DNA of 64,000 bases from assembly GCF_914767665.1 (NCBI RefSeq), contig NC_059504.1, forward strand, positions 34,379,720-34,443,719, read 5' to 3'. The notes beneath the pieces were generated by a model. That model was not told the DNA's origin and did no database searches. It saw only the letters and a program-made list of their open reading frames with translations. The position numbers and the translations under genes were made by a program. Shown here piece by piece: positions 43,432-54,884 of the stretch. Numbering within the stretch: the stretch's first letter is position 1; each line of letters starts with the position of its first letter. The DNA comes from Harmonia axyridis (Eukaryota; Arthropoda; Insecta; Coleoptera; Coccinellidae).

Positions 43432-43478
43432 AAGCCTTCAACCAGTCCTTCGGAAGGCTTCAACCAGTCCTTCGGAAG
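43432..43478. repeat. Two-unit 21-22-bp tandem duplication
   Basis: GCTTCAACCAGTCCTTCGGA occurs twice in succession inside the LINE fragment that flanks the DD41D copy 3. Confidence 0.8.
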
Positions 43479-43479
43479 T

Positions 43480-44165
43480 ATCCGAAGACAAGCGTATTGC
43501 TCTTTTATTATGTAGTCCCCGCTCCCCGATGAAATTAGGCTCCAAACCTGTCTGAACAGAAATAAGGGGATATATTTCAAAATTTACAAAATATAGTCCA
43601 TTTGCCCTCTTCATAATTCCAATTTTTTTTTTATATTGAATCAAACTGAACCGCACTCCATTATTGAATAACTGAATTATATCCAACAATCGTGCAATAA
43701 AAGCTATCAGTTTCTCGAACGGACAGCCGAACTCAGACAATAATTGAAGGCGTCGCTGCGCTCCTCCTCCAAACTATTGTCTTCAATCGGTAAAATGGCC
43801 TTACCGTTTTCGATACACAATATAGTATTAGGGATCGTGAAACTATCATTAAAGATGCTCGAACAAAACACAATGCAATAAAAAACAGAATAAAAAATCA
43901 GATCGATGTTTTCGAAACAAACAGAAAATGTGAAATAGTGAAGACGGGAAATTGAACTTTTTCTCCCAGCTTTGAATTGCGAAACTGGCGCAATAAAGAA
44001 AACCAAGTATAGTTCTTTTCCGAAATCTCATACCGGTCAAATATATCCCCTCGCGCGTTTCGATTTTTTCCCATCGAGCTCTCCAAAATCATATTTCTTC
44101 GCGCCGGGTTCTCTCCACAATGAACTTTACGACGAGGCATCCTCCGCCCGGATCTGGTTGTAATA
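43480..44165. other. Unassigned, possibly further LINE remnant
   Basis: Minus-strand frames (43740-43438, 44006-43707) are open but show no domain I can name. It may be the upstream part of the LINE split at 42498/43426. Confidence 0.3.
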
Positions 44166-44169
44166 TTTC

Positions 44170-44312
44170 GGGCCCCGGGATTGCGAGAAAACTGACATAC
44201 ATGGAAATTATATTATGATAAAGCACCCTCCTGCGAACAGAGCCAGAAGCAACCACGTAACTTCCAACCATCGCTGGGTCCACTTATTCGAATAAAGTAC
44301 CCCTTGCTGTCT
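44170..44312 (-). repeat. ~140-bp dispersed repeat, copy 1
   Basis: The complement of this stretch shares TTCGAATAAGTGGACC, GGAAGTTACG, CAGGAGGGTGCTTTATCATA and CCATGTATGTCAGTTTTCTC with 56357-56487. GC is higher than the surroundings. Function unknown. Confidence 0.7.
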
Positions 44313-44319
44313 CCCGATC

Positions 44320-44785
44320 CTGCAGACGAAGTTAATTCGCGGCAGTGAAATTTCGCATATATATATCTGCATGAACTCCATCGGTACTGAACCAGCAAAA
44401 TTGAAATTTCGGAACGCCCCTGGTCGCGAAGATTACCTCTCTCGAGGTGTTGTCGGTACGGACTTCTATGTTGACAATTCTGACAGAAGTCTATGATTAA
44501 ATCCCAATACTTAGTTGTGCTAGTCTCTAATAGTCAGCAATGTATGTTTTATCAAAAGAGTAGCTGATAAGAGAGAAACATAGTTAATTCGCTTAGCATC
44601 AAGTGTATCTTTGAAGTATTTGTAACGTGCGTCTATTTCTCTTTAAAATTGTAGAAATTTCACGCTCATCATAATCGGCCTATTAAACAAGCAATTCGTG
44701 CATTTACTGATCGTTTTTTTTAATAATTTCAACTCTTTCGATTCAAAACCAACAAGGCAAAGAAATGTGCAAAGAGCATATTGCT
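44320..44785. other. Non-coding sequence
   Basis: Nothing recognised. Confidence 0.3.
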
Positions 44786-45095
44786 GCTGTAGCATAAAGT
44801 ATTGGGGAAGACGTCGAAATGTCGATACGTCACTGTTCTCAACTTGTTGGCCTTTGTTCTTCAACTACACAGAAAATTTTACGCAAGGATCTCGACTTAC
44901 TTGCCTATAATATACAATCGCCGATTGTGCTGATTTGAAACTGGCCGAAAATGAGCATTTTTATCGATTAATTGTGTTTATTGATGGTGCTCATCTCTGA
45001 TTGAATTCCATAACTGGAAATTGCCATATATGGAGCAAAGACAATGGTCAAACCATCAATGAATCACCATTACAACCATTAAAATTCACTGTTAA

Positions 45096-45896
45096 GGTAA
45101 GTACAGACCGGCCAACAATCGCCCAGATACAAGATCTATAGATTTAGAGATTTATAGTGTAATATACAGACCTTGGTCCGGATACATGTTGTCAACACTG
45201 TTGCCAACATATCCCATCAACTCGCAACAAGTTGATAGATACATGACAACAAAGCGCCGATGTTGTTGAAAACATCGCTCTGTTTGGACGGTGTTGCCAA
45301 CAAGTAACATCGAATAAGACTAGTAAGGTTTCATCTATTCGTATTCGGTGCTTCATCTTGTTATTTTTTACAATTGGCAGGTACGTTAATAATGTTAACT
45401 TCATAGAATAACATTTTTTTTTACATTCACATTTATTTAGAAATGATTTATACTGCATATTATTTGCAGAACATAAGTAACTCGAAAATATGAAAAAGCT
45501 GGAGGTGACCCATATAAAATATATATTCATAATATGTTTGTGCGTACTTTTATTATTTGTTGACACAAGAGAGTGTAGTTCCTTGTTATCTTTTACAGCC
45601 AACATGTTATGGACCAAAGAGCAAATAGTAAAACTAATTGAAGTGCAACATGGGACTTTTCATACCGAGAATATCGAGATAGAAATCTGAAACATGATGA
45701 GATGTCGAAGATGGCTTCGCATTTTCAGACAAATGTGGATGAAATATCAAGGAAAATAAAGTCTCTTAAAGGGGGAACATTGACAACGTGTAGCCAGACA
45801 CAAGTATTTGTGTCCAACAAATATGTTGCCGACACCCATCAATATGTTGCCAACAGTTGGCAATACTTTGTTGTCTGGTTTGTACATACGAGTACC
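45096..45896 (+). mobile_element. 801-bp non-autonomous element with MADF remnant, flanked by TTAA
   Basis: Ends GGTAAGTACAGACCGGCC and the complement of GGTACTCGTATGTACAAACC. TTAA stands at both borders (45092-45095, 45897-45900). The inserted site lies within the KFTVWC codons of the rosa-like transposase, which confirms the borders. The ends are rich in TGTTGCC/CAACA motifs. The interior encodes a broken MADF-type domain (next entry). MADF proteins are the second ORF of PIF/Harbinger elements; Harbinger duplications are 3 bp (TTA/TAA), so TTAA could be read that way, while piggyBac-type would also fit TTAA. Confidence 0.8.
45601..45780 (+). pseudogene. MADF-domain remnant
   Basis: Reads LWTKEQIVKLIEVQHGTFH in one frame, then, after a one-base shift near 45660, TEYRDRNLKHDEMSKMASHF and QTNVDEISRKIKSLKGG. 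This is the core of a MADF (Myb/SANT-like, Adf-1) DNA-binding domain: tryptophan, LIE, YR.R.LKH, then the KI.SL helix. It is preceded by a hydrophobic 40-codon stretch from 45490 that is probably not part of the domain. Confidence 0.7.
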
Positions 45897-46299
45897 TTAA
45901 CACGCTGGCGGCATTATAGGTCCTTATTTCTTTCTAAATGAGTACGGAGATACGGTTACAGTAAATGGCGATTGCTATCGAGCCATGCTGACCAATTTTT
46001 TGTTTCCGAAAATTAATTAGGTAAACATTGTCGACATTTGGTTCCAACAATACGATGCATTTTTCCACACATCGCGCTCAACTATGGAATTATTGCAAAA
46101 TCAATTTGGTGACAACTTTATTTCCAGAAGTGGCTCGCTCGTTCGCGCGACATAACGCATCTCGGTTACTTTTGATTGTTTATATCAAGTCATTGGTTAA
46201 TGCCGATAAACCAGTAACTCTTGAAGCATTTGACCTACCAGTGACAACATATAATAAAATCATTGGAAAAAGTTCCTAGTGAAAATTTGAATGTAACTC

Positions 46300-48030
46300 G
46301 TAGCCTTGAAGCCTTGACGACCATATTTATTTATAAAATAAATACAATGATATTATCTAAATATTATTATAATATTAAAAATGTTATTCCTACAATATTT
46401 CTTTATTGTATTGTCACATAAAATTTTCAAGCTTCTGAAAAAACAACCTTAATATACATCCAAAAAAAATTCAGCCTAATATTCCCATAAGAATTTTTTG
46501 ATAATTCAGGAAATCACGAACTGTATTCTTGATGGAACAATACTTTGTATACCAAATCGATTTTTTCTAGAATCTTCACAATGCGTTGGTAAATGATTGG
46601 AAAAGATTGCGCTAAGATTCATCGTCTAATTGCCAGGAATCAAATCAAAGCCTTTAGTGAGAAATGATTGGGAATGTCAAAAATAATTTTTATTTCAGGA
46701 AAAATCTTTGGCGTTCCATGAATGTCTGCCAAAATAGGCAAGTCAAATTACGTACGAACGTCACTGGTGGAAATTAAAAAAAAGTGATACCTTCAAAACT
46801 ACCTCTTGATTCATAGTATATGTATGACAAATTTCATTAAAATATCTGAGTTGGTATTGCAGATATTAATAATAAATGATTCATTTTTGAGAAATTTACA
46901 ACCCTGTATTTCGAAAGGTAAGACATTCAGGACATATGTTCAATTGAAGTGTTTTTCTTAAAAAATGGGGGCCCAAAAATGACTTCCATAAATATTGACA
47001 TTCAATTAGGAAATACCCTGTATAGTAGAAACTCTAGAGAAAGCATCAGTATGTAGTCATAAAACTTATTAAAAATGAATTGGTATTCAATTTTCACCGG
47101 GAATGAATATGTCAGTATTCAGTTTATGTCAATCTGAATACTCGTGATGTTGTTCTCATTATATTCATTTGATCTCTAAATATATTTCGTTATTCTTTGT
47201 TATTATTCCTTCAATTATGGATGCCGTAGTCAAAGCAGTTAATGCCGTTTCAGTGTTCCGTTTCAGTAACATACCTATTGCTCCTGTATTCATTCAGTCT
47301 ATGAATGGATGCCATCTGAAATTATAAAATTGACATTAATATGTAATGACTGTATCATAAAGTCAGCTCCAGGAATCCAATCTATCTTACAGAGGAAATA
47401 ATATACTATGTTATGAAATGAAATATACGAGGTGGAAAATATCAACCGTTCCAATAAACGTATCAGTAGTTTCAGGTGCTTTACATTATTCCCACTACGA
47501 AATGTTTCAGATGTCACCATGATATTGACTTTTCAATATAAAAATAAATTGATGGATCCTACGTTGTTTCACTCAGATATGTATTCCACCTTGATTTTTC
47601 TAGTCTTTGACTTGAAAGGATCATTAAGAATAGGAGTATTTTGTGTGCCATACATAACATAGATTATCTTCATTATCTTCATCTCCATTACATTCTGAAT
47701 AAGACTTCCATGGGTGGGTCGATCAATTTTTCCAAAGAATCTTATCGATGAAATTGTTATTCCAACAAAATATCCTAGAAACATTATCTTGAATTTGGTG
47801 GTGATTCACTCGGACAATCTAAAAAAAGATTCGATGATTGATTGTCATATACCTGACTCAAATATTACAGTTGTATGGAAAATTGCAATCACAATTTTGA
47901 AAAATTTTATGATGAAACTAGCGATTTTTGAAGGGAAATTTTTGGAATGAAAGAAGATTTCCATTATTTCAATTGATTTCTGACCCCAAACCAAATTCCG
48001 CCCTCGTTTCCTTGAAATAATGACTAGTCC
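46300..48030. other. AT-rich sequence with CAGGG-type repeat ends
   Basis: A short segment 46898-47030 is bounded by ACCCTGTATTTCG and AATACCCTGTATAG, related to the CAGGGTG family ends. No coding signal. Frames at 47432-47950 have no domain. Confidence 0.35.
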
Positions 48031-48036
48031 ATTATA

Positions 48037-48663
48037 CAGGGTGCCCATTAACTATAGTAAGAAATTGAAACAGCAGAATCGTCTTGAAAAATAAATAAGA
48101 CTTTTCCAATATTTCTTTTCTCGAATGCCAATCTTTGCAGAAATACAGGGTGTTGTATATGAGAATTTAATATCTATCGATTTTCATTTATAACTTAAAC
48201 AATTTCCAGAATTTTTCGATTAAATTTGAAAAAACCTTTTAGTTCAATAGAAGCTTCATTTCGAAAAATGAATTATATTTTCAGTTGCCACCAGTGACAT
48301 ACAAGGAGGACATTATAGTCCCTTTTCTCCCCTCTTTTCATTTTACACCACTAGTGGAATAAGAAAAATTATGTTTTTTTTGCCTTCATCATTCAATTTT
48401 GAGTAAGAAATGAAAAAAATATTTCAATCCGGAAAAACTGACCATTTTCAAGATAATTGCGCTTTTATATTCTTCTAAAGTTAATGAAAAATATAGGAAA
48501 TTTTGGTTATGAATAAAAATTACTTTTAATTTTCAATATTCAACACTGTGTATCTCTACAACGAACGATATTTGAAAAAAGAAATTTTAGGAAAGTCTTA
48601 CTCAATTTTCAAGGGGAATATTTTGTTTCAATTTGGCACCACAGTTTCGTGACACTCTGTATT
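48037..48663. repeat. Diverged palindromic element of the CAGGGTG type
   Basis: Left part (TACAGGGTGCCCATTAAC, ATAAGACTTTTCCAATATTT, AGAAATACAGGGTGTTG) is loosely mirrored in the right part (complement: TACAGAGTGTCACGAAACTG, GTAAGACTTTCCTAAAATTT, AGATACACAGTGTTG). Probably an old copy of the same kind of TA-bordered palindrome as 5738-7275. Confidence 0.5.
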
Positions 48664-48664
48664 A

Positions 48665-50597
48665 TGAATCGCTATGGAAAGAAATAAAAATTTCCACTGT
48701 AGTTAACATTTCATCAAAAATAGCGTCACCTACCGAAGAGAACCTCTACTTCCATAATCTTCCATATCATTTTCACTGAGATAACTCAAAAAAATTAAAT
48801 ATCTATATCAAATAATTCGTTCCATTCCACCGAATGAAATGATTTCATCAATAGAAAATGAAAAATGATAATAAAGAGTGTTGTTGGTTTCATTATGAAA
48901 AAAGCTTTATATGAATCTCTCGCAATCTGTTTTGGTATAGACTCAATCAACTAAAAATTGGTGGGTTTGTTTTAACCAATTCATTTCAATCATCGAATCG
49001 AACCCTTTCAAATTCAATTCAATGTTTTCATTACACCAAAAATTAATAACCATTGGTTACGGTAGAATTCTCGGAAGTCATATTTTCAATATACTCGCAA
49101 CATATTTTATTATAAAGGTGATTATTTATGAATGTCATGTGATGCTGTTGCAATTTTTGGGATGGGAGAATTGGGGACTGTTCCGGAAATGAAGATGGGC
49201 TAAACCCACACGGGCGTAATAGCATGATGATAAACGACTATTTGTGGCATGAAATAATGACCATATACCCCTGCAATATGTGGGTTGAAGGAGAAACTAA
49301 TAATTCTGGGAAAAACATCAAGAATGATTGGGTAGGTAAACTAATAGTCGGTCAAACCTATTTATTTCAGGTATTGCAATCGTACTGAATGTTTTTAGGA
49401 AAAGTGAGGGATAACTTGATTTCAATGGTCATAATAGCTATTCCTATATTGAGAGCGTAAAATGATATATTGTCGATTGAACGAGAACAGTTGCGGCTCG
49501 ACGAAGATGCGCGGCAATCTGCTGATATAGACAATGAATTTCGGCTCAAATTACACTCGAAATTTTTCCTACAACCGAACACTTCACATATTTCCAAAAA
49601 TTGATTCAATTTGATGAATCAAAATTAAAAGTACGGTTTTTACAATTCTTTATGACAATTCCAGAATGCTGAAGAGAGTCTAGCTCATCAGACGATTTAC
49701 CTTCACCGAAGATTTCTTGTGGCATTTTAATTCTATTATTAAATTTTTCTTCAATGTACCCTTCGGCTGTAGAAAAACTTTATAAACCTTCATGAGGTTT
49801 CAGTTGGATGATACCACCTCCTCCATTGACTTATCACGCGTTCACTACTCTTTTGAGTAGCTGACATGCGACGAAACCTGTGAAATCTGATGAATACAAA
49901 TAATGGGACAATTTCACAGGGTATTTTTTCATCTGAATTTACTTCCACTTCTTGTTTAGAGCATTTTCCGTTACAATATCGTAGAAATACAAGATATGGA
50001 GTGTCATCATCAGATGGTCCCAACGCAACATAGCTTCTGTAGAAAGATAACAAAGTGAGTTTTTTACGATAAGTGACAGTAAAAACTAGACTTTTTCTTG
50101 ATTTTGAGTCAAAAATTTTCACTATTTTTAGCGATTTTTTCGTCTTTAATGTCTCCTACGGTCATTTTTACAAGTTCATCTCGACACATGCTCCAAAAAC
50201 CCCCATAATTACTACCTTTCAATAAAATGGCGCTTCAAAGAAAAATGTCAACAATTCTTCTTTGGTGGAAGTTCTTGATTTTTTTGGTTTGTATCCTACA
50301 AATAGAAGTTTCAGTTATGCGATTAACTTGGAATATTGGCTGATGTCAATATTGTTTCTTACAGATAACACAGATCGTAGCATTGAGTACACAGAGAGTT
50401 CATAGATTTAGCATTTCCACTGAAGTGATTACGATTTCAGTGTACCTTCTAACTTTTCTTGAATTAAACTACGTGATAAAGAGTTCGTTCTTTCTGATTT
50501 TCATACATTCCCAGCAACTTTTTTTGCTATAAGTTCGATGTCGAAACTTTAGGGGCACTTGAAATTTCAGGCTCTAGTGAGGATATCTCAGAACCCT
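48665..50597. other. AT-rich non-coding sequence
   Basis: The 110-codon minus-strand frame at 49790-50122 has no recognisable domain. No repeat noticed. Confidence 0.3.
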
Positions 50598-50633
50598 TCA
50601 GTGACGGCTCGTGCCCTCGAGATGTGGGTCGGC

Positions 50634-50740
<107 letters not shown>

Positions 50741-50922
50741 ACAGAAAACCAATGCGTCGTCAAATAGTACCTCTTGGGTGACGTGGAAATCTATTTGTTT
50801 ATATATATATTTATTTATATAAACTTATATAAAATATAAAAAAAATCTTATAAAGACCACAAAAAATATTGTGGAAATGACCGCATGTATTCTGGTCAAA
50901 AATGTATGAGCTTGCGTACCCT

Positions 50923-51192
50923 TTATTCATTTTTATAGATCAAATCAATTCGACGATCTTTGTTTGTCGCGAAGTCATCAATTATTTTCTCGAAAAAAAT
51001 GTTTCCTCTGGCTTGTTCTTTAACTAAACCTCTTTCGATTGATATCAGTGCCAGGTTATTTAAACGGTCTTGAGACATCGTGTTCCTACTGAAAGATTTT
51101 ATTCTTTTGAGCGCTGAAAAACTTCTTTCTACTGACGAACGGCATAAATAAGTTCTTTTCTGATCAAGACGTAATATCCCATAATTAACCAT
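50923..51192 (-). pseudogene. hAT transposase C-terminal tail (copy A)
   Basis: Reads SSVERSFSALKRIKSFSRNT and MSQDRLNNLALISIERGL, the hAT dimerisation end. The upstream coding region has been removed by the internal deletion; residues before SSVERSF come from the junction. Confidence 0.85.
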
Positions 51193-51306
51193 TCATTTGA
51201 ATATATTAATTATATTTTCATGATCTGAAAATCAATAGCTACTATCGAACGGCATAAATAAGTTTTTTTCTGATTAAGACATAATGTCTCATAATTAACC
51301 ATTCAT

Positions 51307-51552
51307 TTAATTATCAAATATTTGAAATAAACTGTGAAAAGTTGCTGCTTGACGCTCTGCAATAGGATAACCGGCCAGCCGACCCTGTGTATTGGGAAGC
51401 GACCTTACATCGAGTTGTTGTGCCGTTCTACTGAGTGGTCGTATTCTGGGCGTATGTCGTAGTATCTTTTCCTTTACGTAGCGCTCTCGGTAGCGCTGGT
51501 TCCGCCATCGGCTCTTGGCCGACCTAACGTGATGAGATGCTTTCAGTGACAT
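51307..51552 (-). CDS. 81-codon ORF shared by both hAT copies
   Basis: MSLKASHHVRSAKSRWRNQR onward, arginine-rich, ending FHSLFQIFDN. The same frame at 60180-60425 differs by one visible residue (leucine versus proline in QGR-AGYP). It lies on the transposase strand upstream of the transposase, so it could be the transposase 5' exon/leader or a separate small ORF. No domain recognised. Confidence 0.4.
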   Translation of the reverse strand: MSLKASHHVRSAKSRWRNQRYRERYVKEKILRHTPRIRPLSRTAQQLDVRSLPNTQGRLAGYPIAERQAATFHSLFQIFDN

Positions 51553-51949
51553 TCCAGGAGTTGCAATTGTTAATTGTATAGTTGTAACATTTGTGTTACA
51601 TTTCAGACCTAATGTTACGGTGTTACGTACAATTCTGGAATAACTTGTTTGTGGTGATGTTACGAAAAGTAACCATTTACGATTGTGGTTTGTTACAATT
51701 TATGAAAGGGAATAACAACGCTGAATGCTTTGGAAATCGAATATTAGGTGGGTCCGAAAGAAAATATTGGCCGGTATAAGTTATATTTTCCTGTTCTGAG
51801 TGGAAATATTCATTACCAAGGGAATTTGGATATCGAAATCGATAACTCCGATCGAGTTTGAATGAATTGAATATCTAGAATTATTTTCTATTTTCCGATA
51901 ATTTTTGGGTCGGCCCGGCCGACCCTGACGAGCCGTCACTGGAACCCTT

Positions 51950-53405
51950 TTAATAATAATAATAATAATAATCATAATAAAGGCCTTTATTTATAGAAAT
52001 TATGATACAAAAAATGCAACAGAATTGAGGGCGAGATTTAGTTCGCGCTGTCTCAGGTATTATAACTTGAAAATAAAACCTACTAAAAGTCCCGAGACCT
52101 CACGTCTATTCTTCCACTTAACCCTCTGTAATTGAACTAGAAACAAGATAAAAAAAGAAAGAAAAAAATATTCGAACATAAGCCACTAACTTAAATCGAA
52201 TGAGCTCACCAATGCAGCAAAACAAGCTAATCTTTGTAGAATATTCACTAGATACAGCCATAGCACAACAAAAAAAAACAAAAATTAATAAATTTTCAAG
52301 ATGTTGAGTTCAAAGGAACATAATATACCAGTTAGATGAAATAATTAAATTGATTTACGAAAGTTGTTTAATATGTGTAGTTTGAATTTATCTAAAGTTA
52401 AGCCCTTGTATACAAATCCCAACCCATTCATAAGATACGGAATTTGATAGGAAAACGATCTAGTAAATAGCGCGGTGAAGTGTTTGGGAATAGAAATCGT
52501 GTCCTTTGAACGAACATTAACATGGTGCATTTCAGAACGAAACCTGATTTTATTAGCAAGCAACAAAGGTGAATTACGTCTGATTATATTGAAAAATAAC
52601 GTGAGAGAGTGTAACTGCCTTCTATGTTTCATATTCAGCCAATCAGTACATCTGAGACTGTATGTTACCGGTTCATACCTTCTGATCCCATGAATGAACC
52701 TCAAACATGAATTCTGTAAACCCTGGATTCGCTTCTCATCCATAACAGTCAAGCAGGGACCATAAACTACATCACAAAAGTTTAGATGAGAAAGAACCAG
52801 CGAGTCACAGAGAATTTTCTTATTATTACTGTTCAAGTATTTCCGACACTGATACAGAAGTCTCAAACTCAAATAGGCTTTACTTAAGCACATTGAAATG
52901 TGCTTAGAAAATCTTAAATCCGTGTCCATAGTTAAGCCTAGGTTTCTTATATTTTCCTGAAAGTCAACCGTCTCTCCCCCCAACACTATGGTACCGCCGA
53001 AATCCCGCAAAAACGCTCTTCTATCATTTTTACCACAGAAAAGAAGACATGTTGACTTACTGATGTTCAACTTCAAACAATGTTTTTGAGAAAGTTCATG
53101 TATTCTACACAAGTCGAAGTTCAGAGCACTTATAGCTTGCTCAGCCTCATCGGGTTTGAAAGAAAATTTCAGCTGGCTGTCATCTCCATAAAAATACAAC
53201 CTTGCTGAAAGGGAAATAGAAGCAAAACAACAAATATAAATAATGAAAAGCAGAGGTCCAAGAATGGAACCCTTCGGGACCCCAGAAGTCAGGCTCACAA
53301 AAGAAGACAACACACCATCAATAAGTACCGCTTGGAATCGAGATCCGATATAACTCTCAACCAGCCTTATGGCCTCCCGAGAAAAACCAATATAATGGAG
53401 CTGGA
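51950..53405 (-). mobile_element. 5'-truncated LINE, minus strand
   Basis: Minus-strand order: RT from within the palm, thumb, 3' UTR, AATAAAGGCC signal and an (ATT)n tail (plus-strand TAATAATAATAATAATAATC at 51950). The hAT copy A is inserted directly beside the tail. 5' truncation lies near 53405, where an opposite-strand LINE begins. Confidence 0.85.
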
Positions 53406-53421
53406 AAAATTGATGGCACAT
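52345..53421 (-). CDS. LINE reverse transcriptase, partial but open
   Basis: A continuous 358-codon frame. It starts within the RT palm: HYIGFSREAIRLVESYIGSR, then SGVPKGSILGPLLFIIY (RT block 4), LYFYGDDSQLKF (block 5; the usual YADD reads YGDD, both Asp kept), LNISKSTCLLFCG and NLGLTMDTDLRF, then the long thumb/C-terminal region with SHLNFCDVVYG and the end LDKFKLHILNNF. The first residues (about seven) probably come from flanking sequence rather than the element. The catalytic Asp of the earlier block and the endonuclease are missing because of 5' truncation. Related to CR1-type elements by eye. Confidence 0.85.
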   Translation of the reverse strand: MCHQFFQLHYIGFSREAIRLVESYIGSRFQAVLIDGVLSSFVSLTSGVPKGSILGPLLFIIYICCFASISLSARLYFYGDDSQLKFSFKPDEAEQAISALNFDLCRIHELSQKHCLKLNISKSTCLLFCGKNDRRAFLRDFGGTIVLGGETVDFQENIRNLGLTMDTDLRFSKHISMCLSKAYLSLRLLYQCRKYLNSNNKKILCDSLVLSHLNFCDVVYGPCLTVMDEKRIQGLQNSCLRFIHGIRRYEPVTYSLRCTDWLNMKHRRQLHSLTLFFNIIRRNSPLLLANKIRFRSEMHHVNVRSKDTISIPKHFTALFTRSFSYQIPYLMNGLGFVYKGLTLDKFKLHILNNFRKSI

Positions 53422-54420
53422 TGGATTTCAGAGTTCACAGAAAATTTTACAACTCTGAATCATTCCCGACGAAAATACGAGTATTTGATTGTGAATGAAG
53501 GAAACAGAAAGCGATTGTTCAAGCATGTCAGAAGTTCACTCAATTCCAAGGTCGCTGCACATCTTCTACGCGGACCTGGTGGGATTGCCTGCGCCAGTGT
53601 TGAGGAGGTTGCTCAGTTGCTTAGGGTCCACTTCACTTTTGCGTTTACCCACGAACCCGTGGATGATGTTTAAAAAATTGGACCCCAACAACCATCGTCC
53701 AATAAGCCTTGTATCTCTGATTGCCAAATTGATGGAAGCTATAATTTATCAACACATGAGCGAATTTTTGCTAGCCAACAATGTGATCCCCAGGGAGCAC
53801 CACGATTTCGTTCCTGGTCGATCGGTGATCACAAACCTTCTTCAGTGAGTGAATGATTGGTCGGCTTCGATATACATATAGCTGGAGATTTATTGACATC
53901 GTATACATGGACTCCAAAGCTTCCACCGAGGACTATTAACTAAGCTTGAACATGCCGAGATCCGTGGAATATTACTTTGCTGGATTTCAGCATTTTTGAC
54001 TGGCCGGTCATTTCGGATTCTGCGTGGTAGTGATTATTCGTCTTCTTGGTCCATCTTTAGCGGTGTGCCCCAGTGATGGATACTTGGACCATTGCTGTTC
54101 CTTGTGTACTTCGTTGACGTTCCTTTCATCTTAAAGTTACAATGCTTTTTTTTTGCTAACGCTAAAATATATGCTGATCCTCTTTCGGGATCGTCGTCTG
54201 TTGTAGTCCTTACAGCGAACTGCTACACGAACGTCGTTCGGTTGGGTGAGACCTTCATACGATCAAGACCTGTCTATGGCAGGCCTGGATACTTTCGAAA
54301 GGCGGAAGCTTCGCGGGGATCTTATTATGAGTTTCCACATCCTGAAAAACTTCATCAACTATGATTTATCTCCGCTGTTCTCTTTAAACAGTGATACTCG
54401 GTTGCGTGGTCATAGCTTGA
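53407..54420 (+). pseudogene. Second LINE (CR1/Jockey-type) on the plus strand, decayed
   Basis: 53480-53665 reads YEYLIVNEGNRKRLFKHVRS, GGIACASVEEVAQLL, FAFTHEPVDD: the linker before the RT. 53680-53850 gives NNHRPISLVSLIAKLMEAII (RT fingers) with GRSVITNLLQ. The palm is eroded: the catalytic block reads IYMDSKASTEDY where DFAKAFD is expected, and the YADD box reads YADPLS. The C-terminal block LDTFERRKLRGDLIMSFHIL and RLRGHSLKK is well kept. Stops and frame changes are frequent. It meets the opposite-strand LINE head to head near 53405. Confidence 0.75.
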
Positions 54421-54423
54421 AGA

Positions 54424-54880
54424 AAAATAGAATAGAAGAATAGAATAGCCTTTATTGGCGATATTGCATAACAATATTGTTGCTTTCACAAGTCATAAAT
54501 GATACAATTAATAGGTGAGATGAAAACATTCAAAATATATATGAAGAGCACAAGAGCAGCCAAAAGTTATCAAAATTATAAATGATATGAATACAGTCAA
54601 TAAACAATATATTCACACAAAAATACACACTATACATAAACAATAGTATAATAAATAATAATAATATTTAAAAAATAATGAATAATAGATAAAATTTGCA
54701 TTTCATAAGAGCCGGACAACCTTAAAATTTACATTTAAAAAACTCTTCCACCGAATAGAACACATTCTTCACTAATTCCTCCTTAATTTTATTGTTGAAA
54801 TGTTCAAATGTTAAGTTCTTGTGTGAGTGCTCCATCAATTTCAAGAACCTGTATGATGCTCTTTAGTTTGGTTTGGTTAG
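54424..54880 (-). pseudogene. Third LINE 3' fragment with ATTCT-type tail
   Basis: Minus strand: coding remnant LMEHSHKN-TFEHFNNKIKEE and FYSVEEFLNVN (compare GYYSVKEF at the end of the LINE at 15.1 kb), an AT-rich UTR, GCCAATAAAGGCTATTCTATTC and a short ATTCT repeat tail (54424-54450). It lies directly after the plus-strand LINE. Confidence 0.6.
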
Positions 54881-54884
54881 ATTA

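Larger units (their letters stand above)
44790..46290 (+). pseudogene. Rosa-like transposase, degraded and split by an insertion
   Basis: 44820-44930 in shifting frames reads SQLVGLCSSTTQKILRKDLD and LLAYNIQ (helix-turn-helix/linker block). 44985-45091 gives SISGNCHIWSKDNGQTINES-like text leading to KFTV. After the 801-bp insertion (45096-45896) it resumes as AGGIIGPYFFLNEYGDTVT, NGDCYRAMLTNFLFPKIN, IWFQQYDAFFHTSRSTMEL (the catalytic D of QQDGA is shifted to QQYDA) and YIKSLVNADKPVTLEA. The block between the second and third catalytic residues has a deletion after RSGSLV. It is a relative, not a close copy, of the DD41D elements at 9.6, 40.5 and 42.5 kb. Confidence 0.75.

Noticed and set aside
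43898..44140. Overlapping minus-strand frames near 44 kb as a gene
   Set aside because: Three frames are open at once and none has a recognisable motif.
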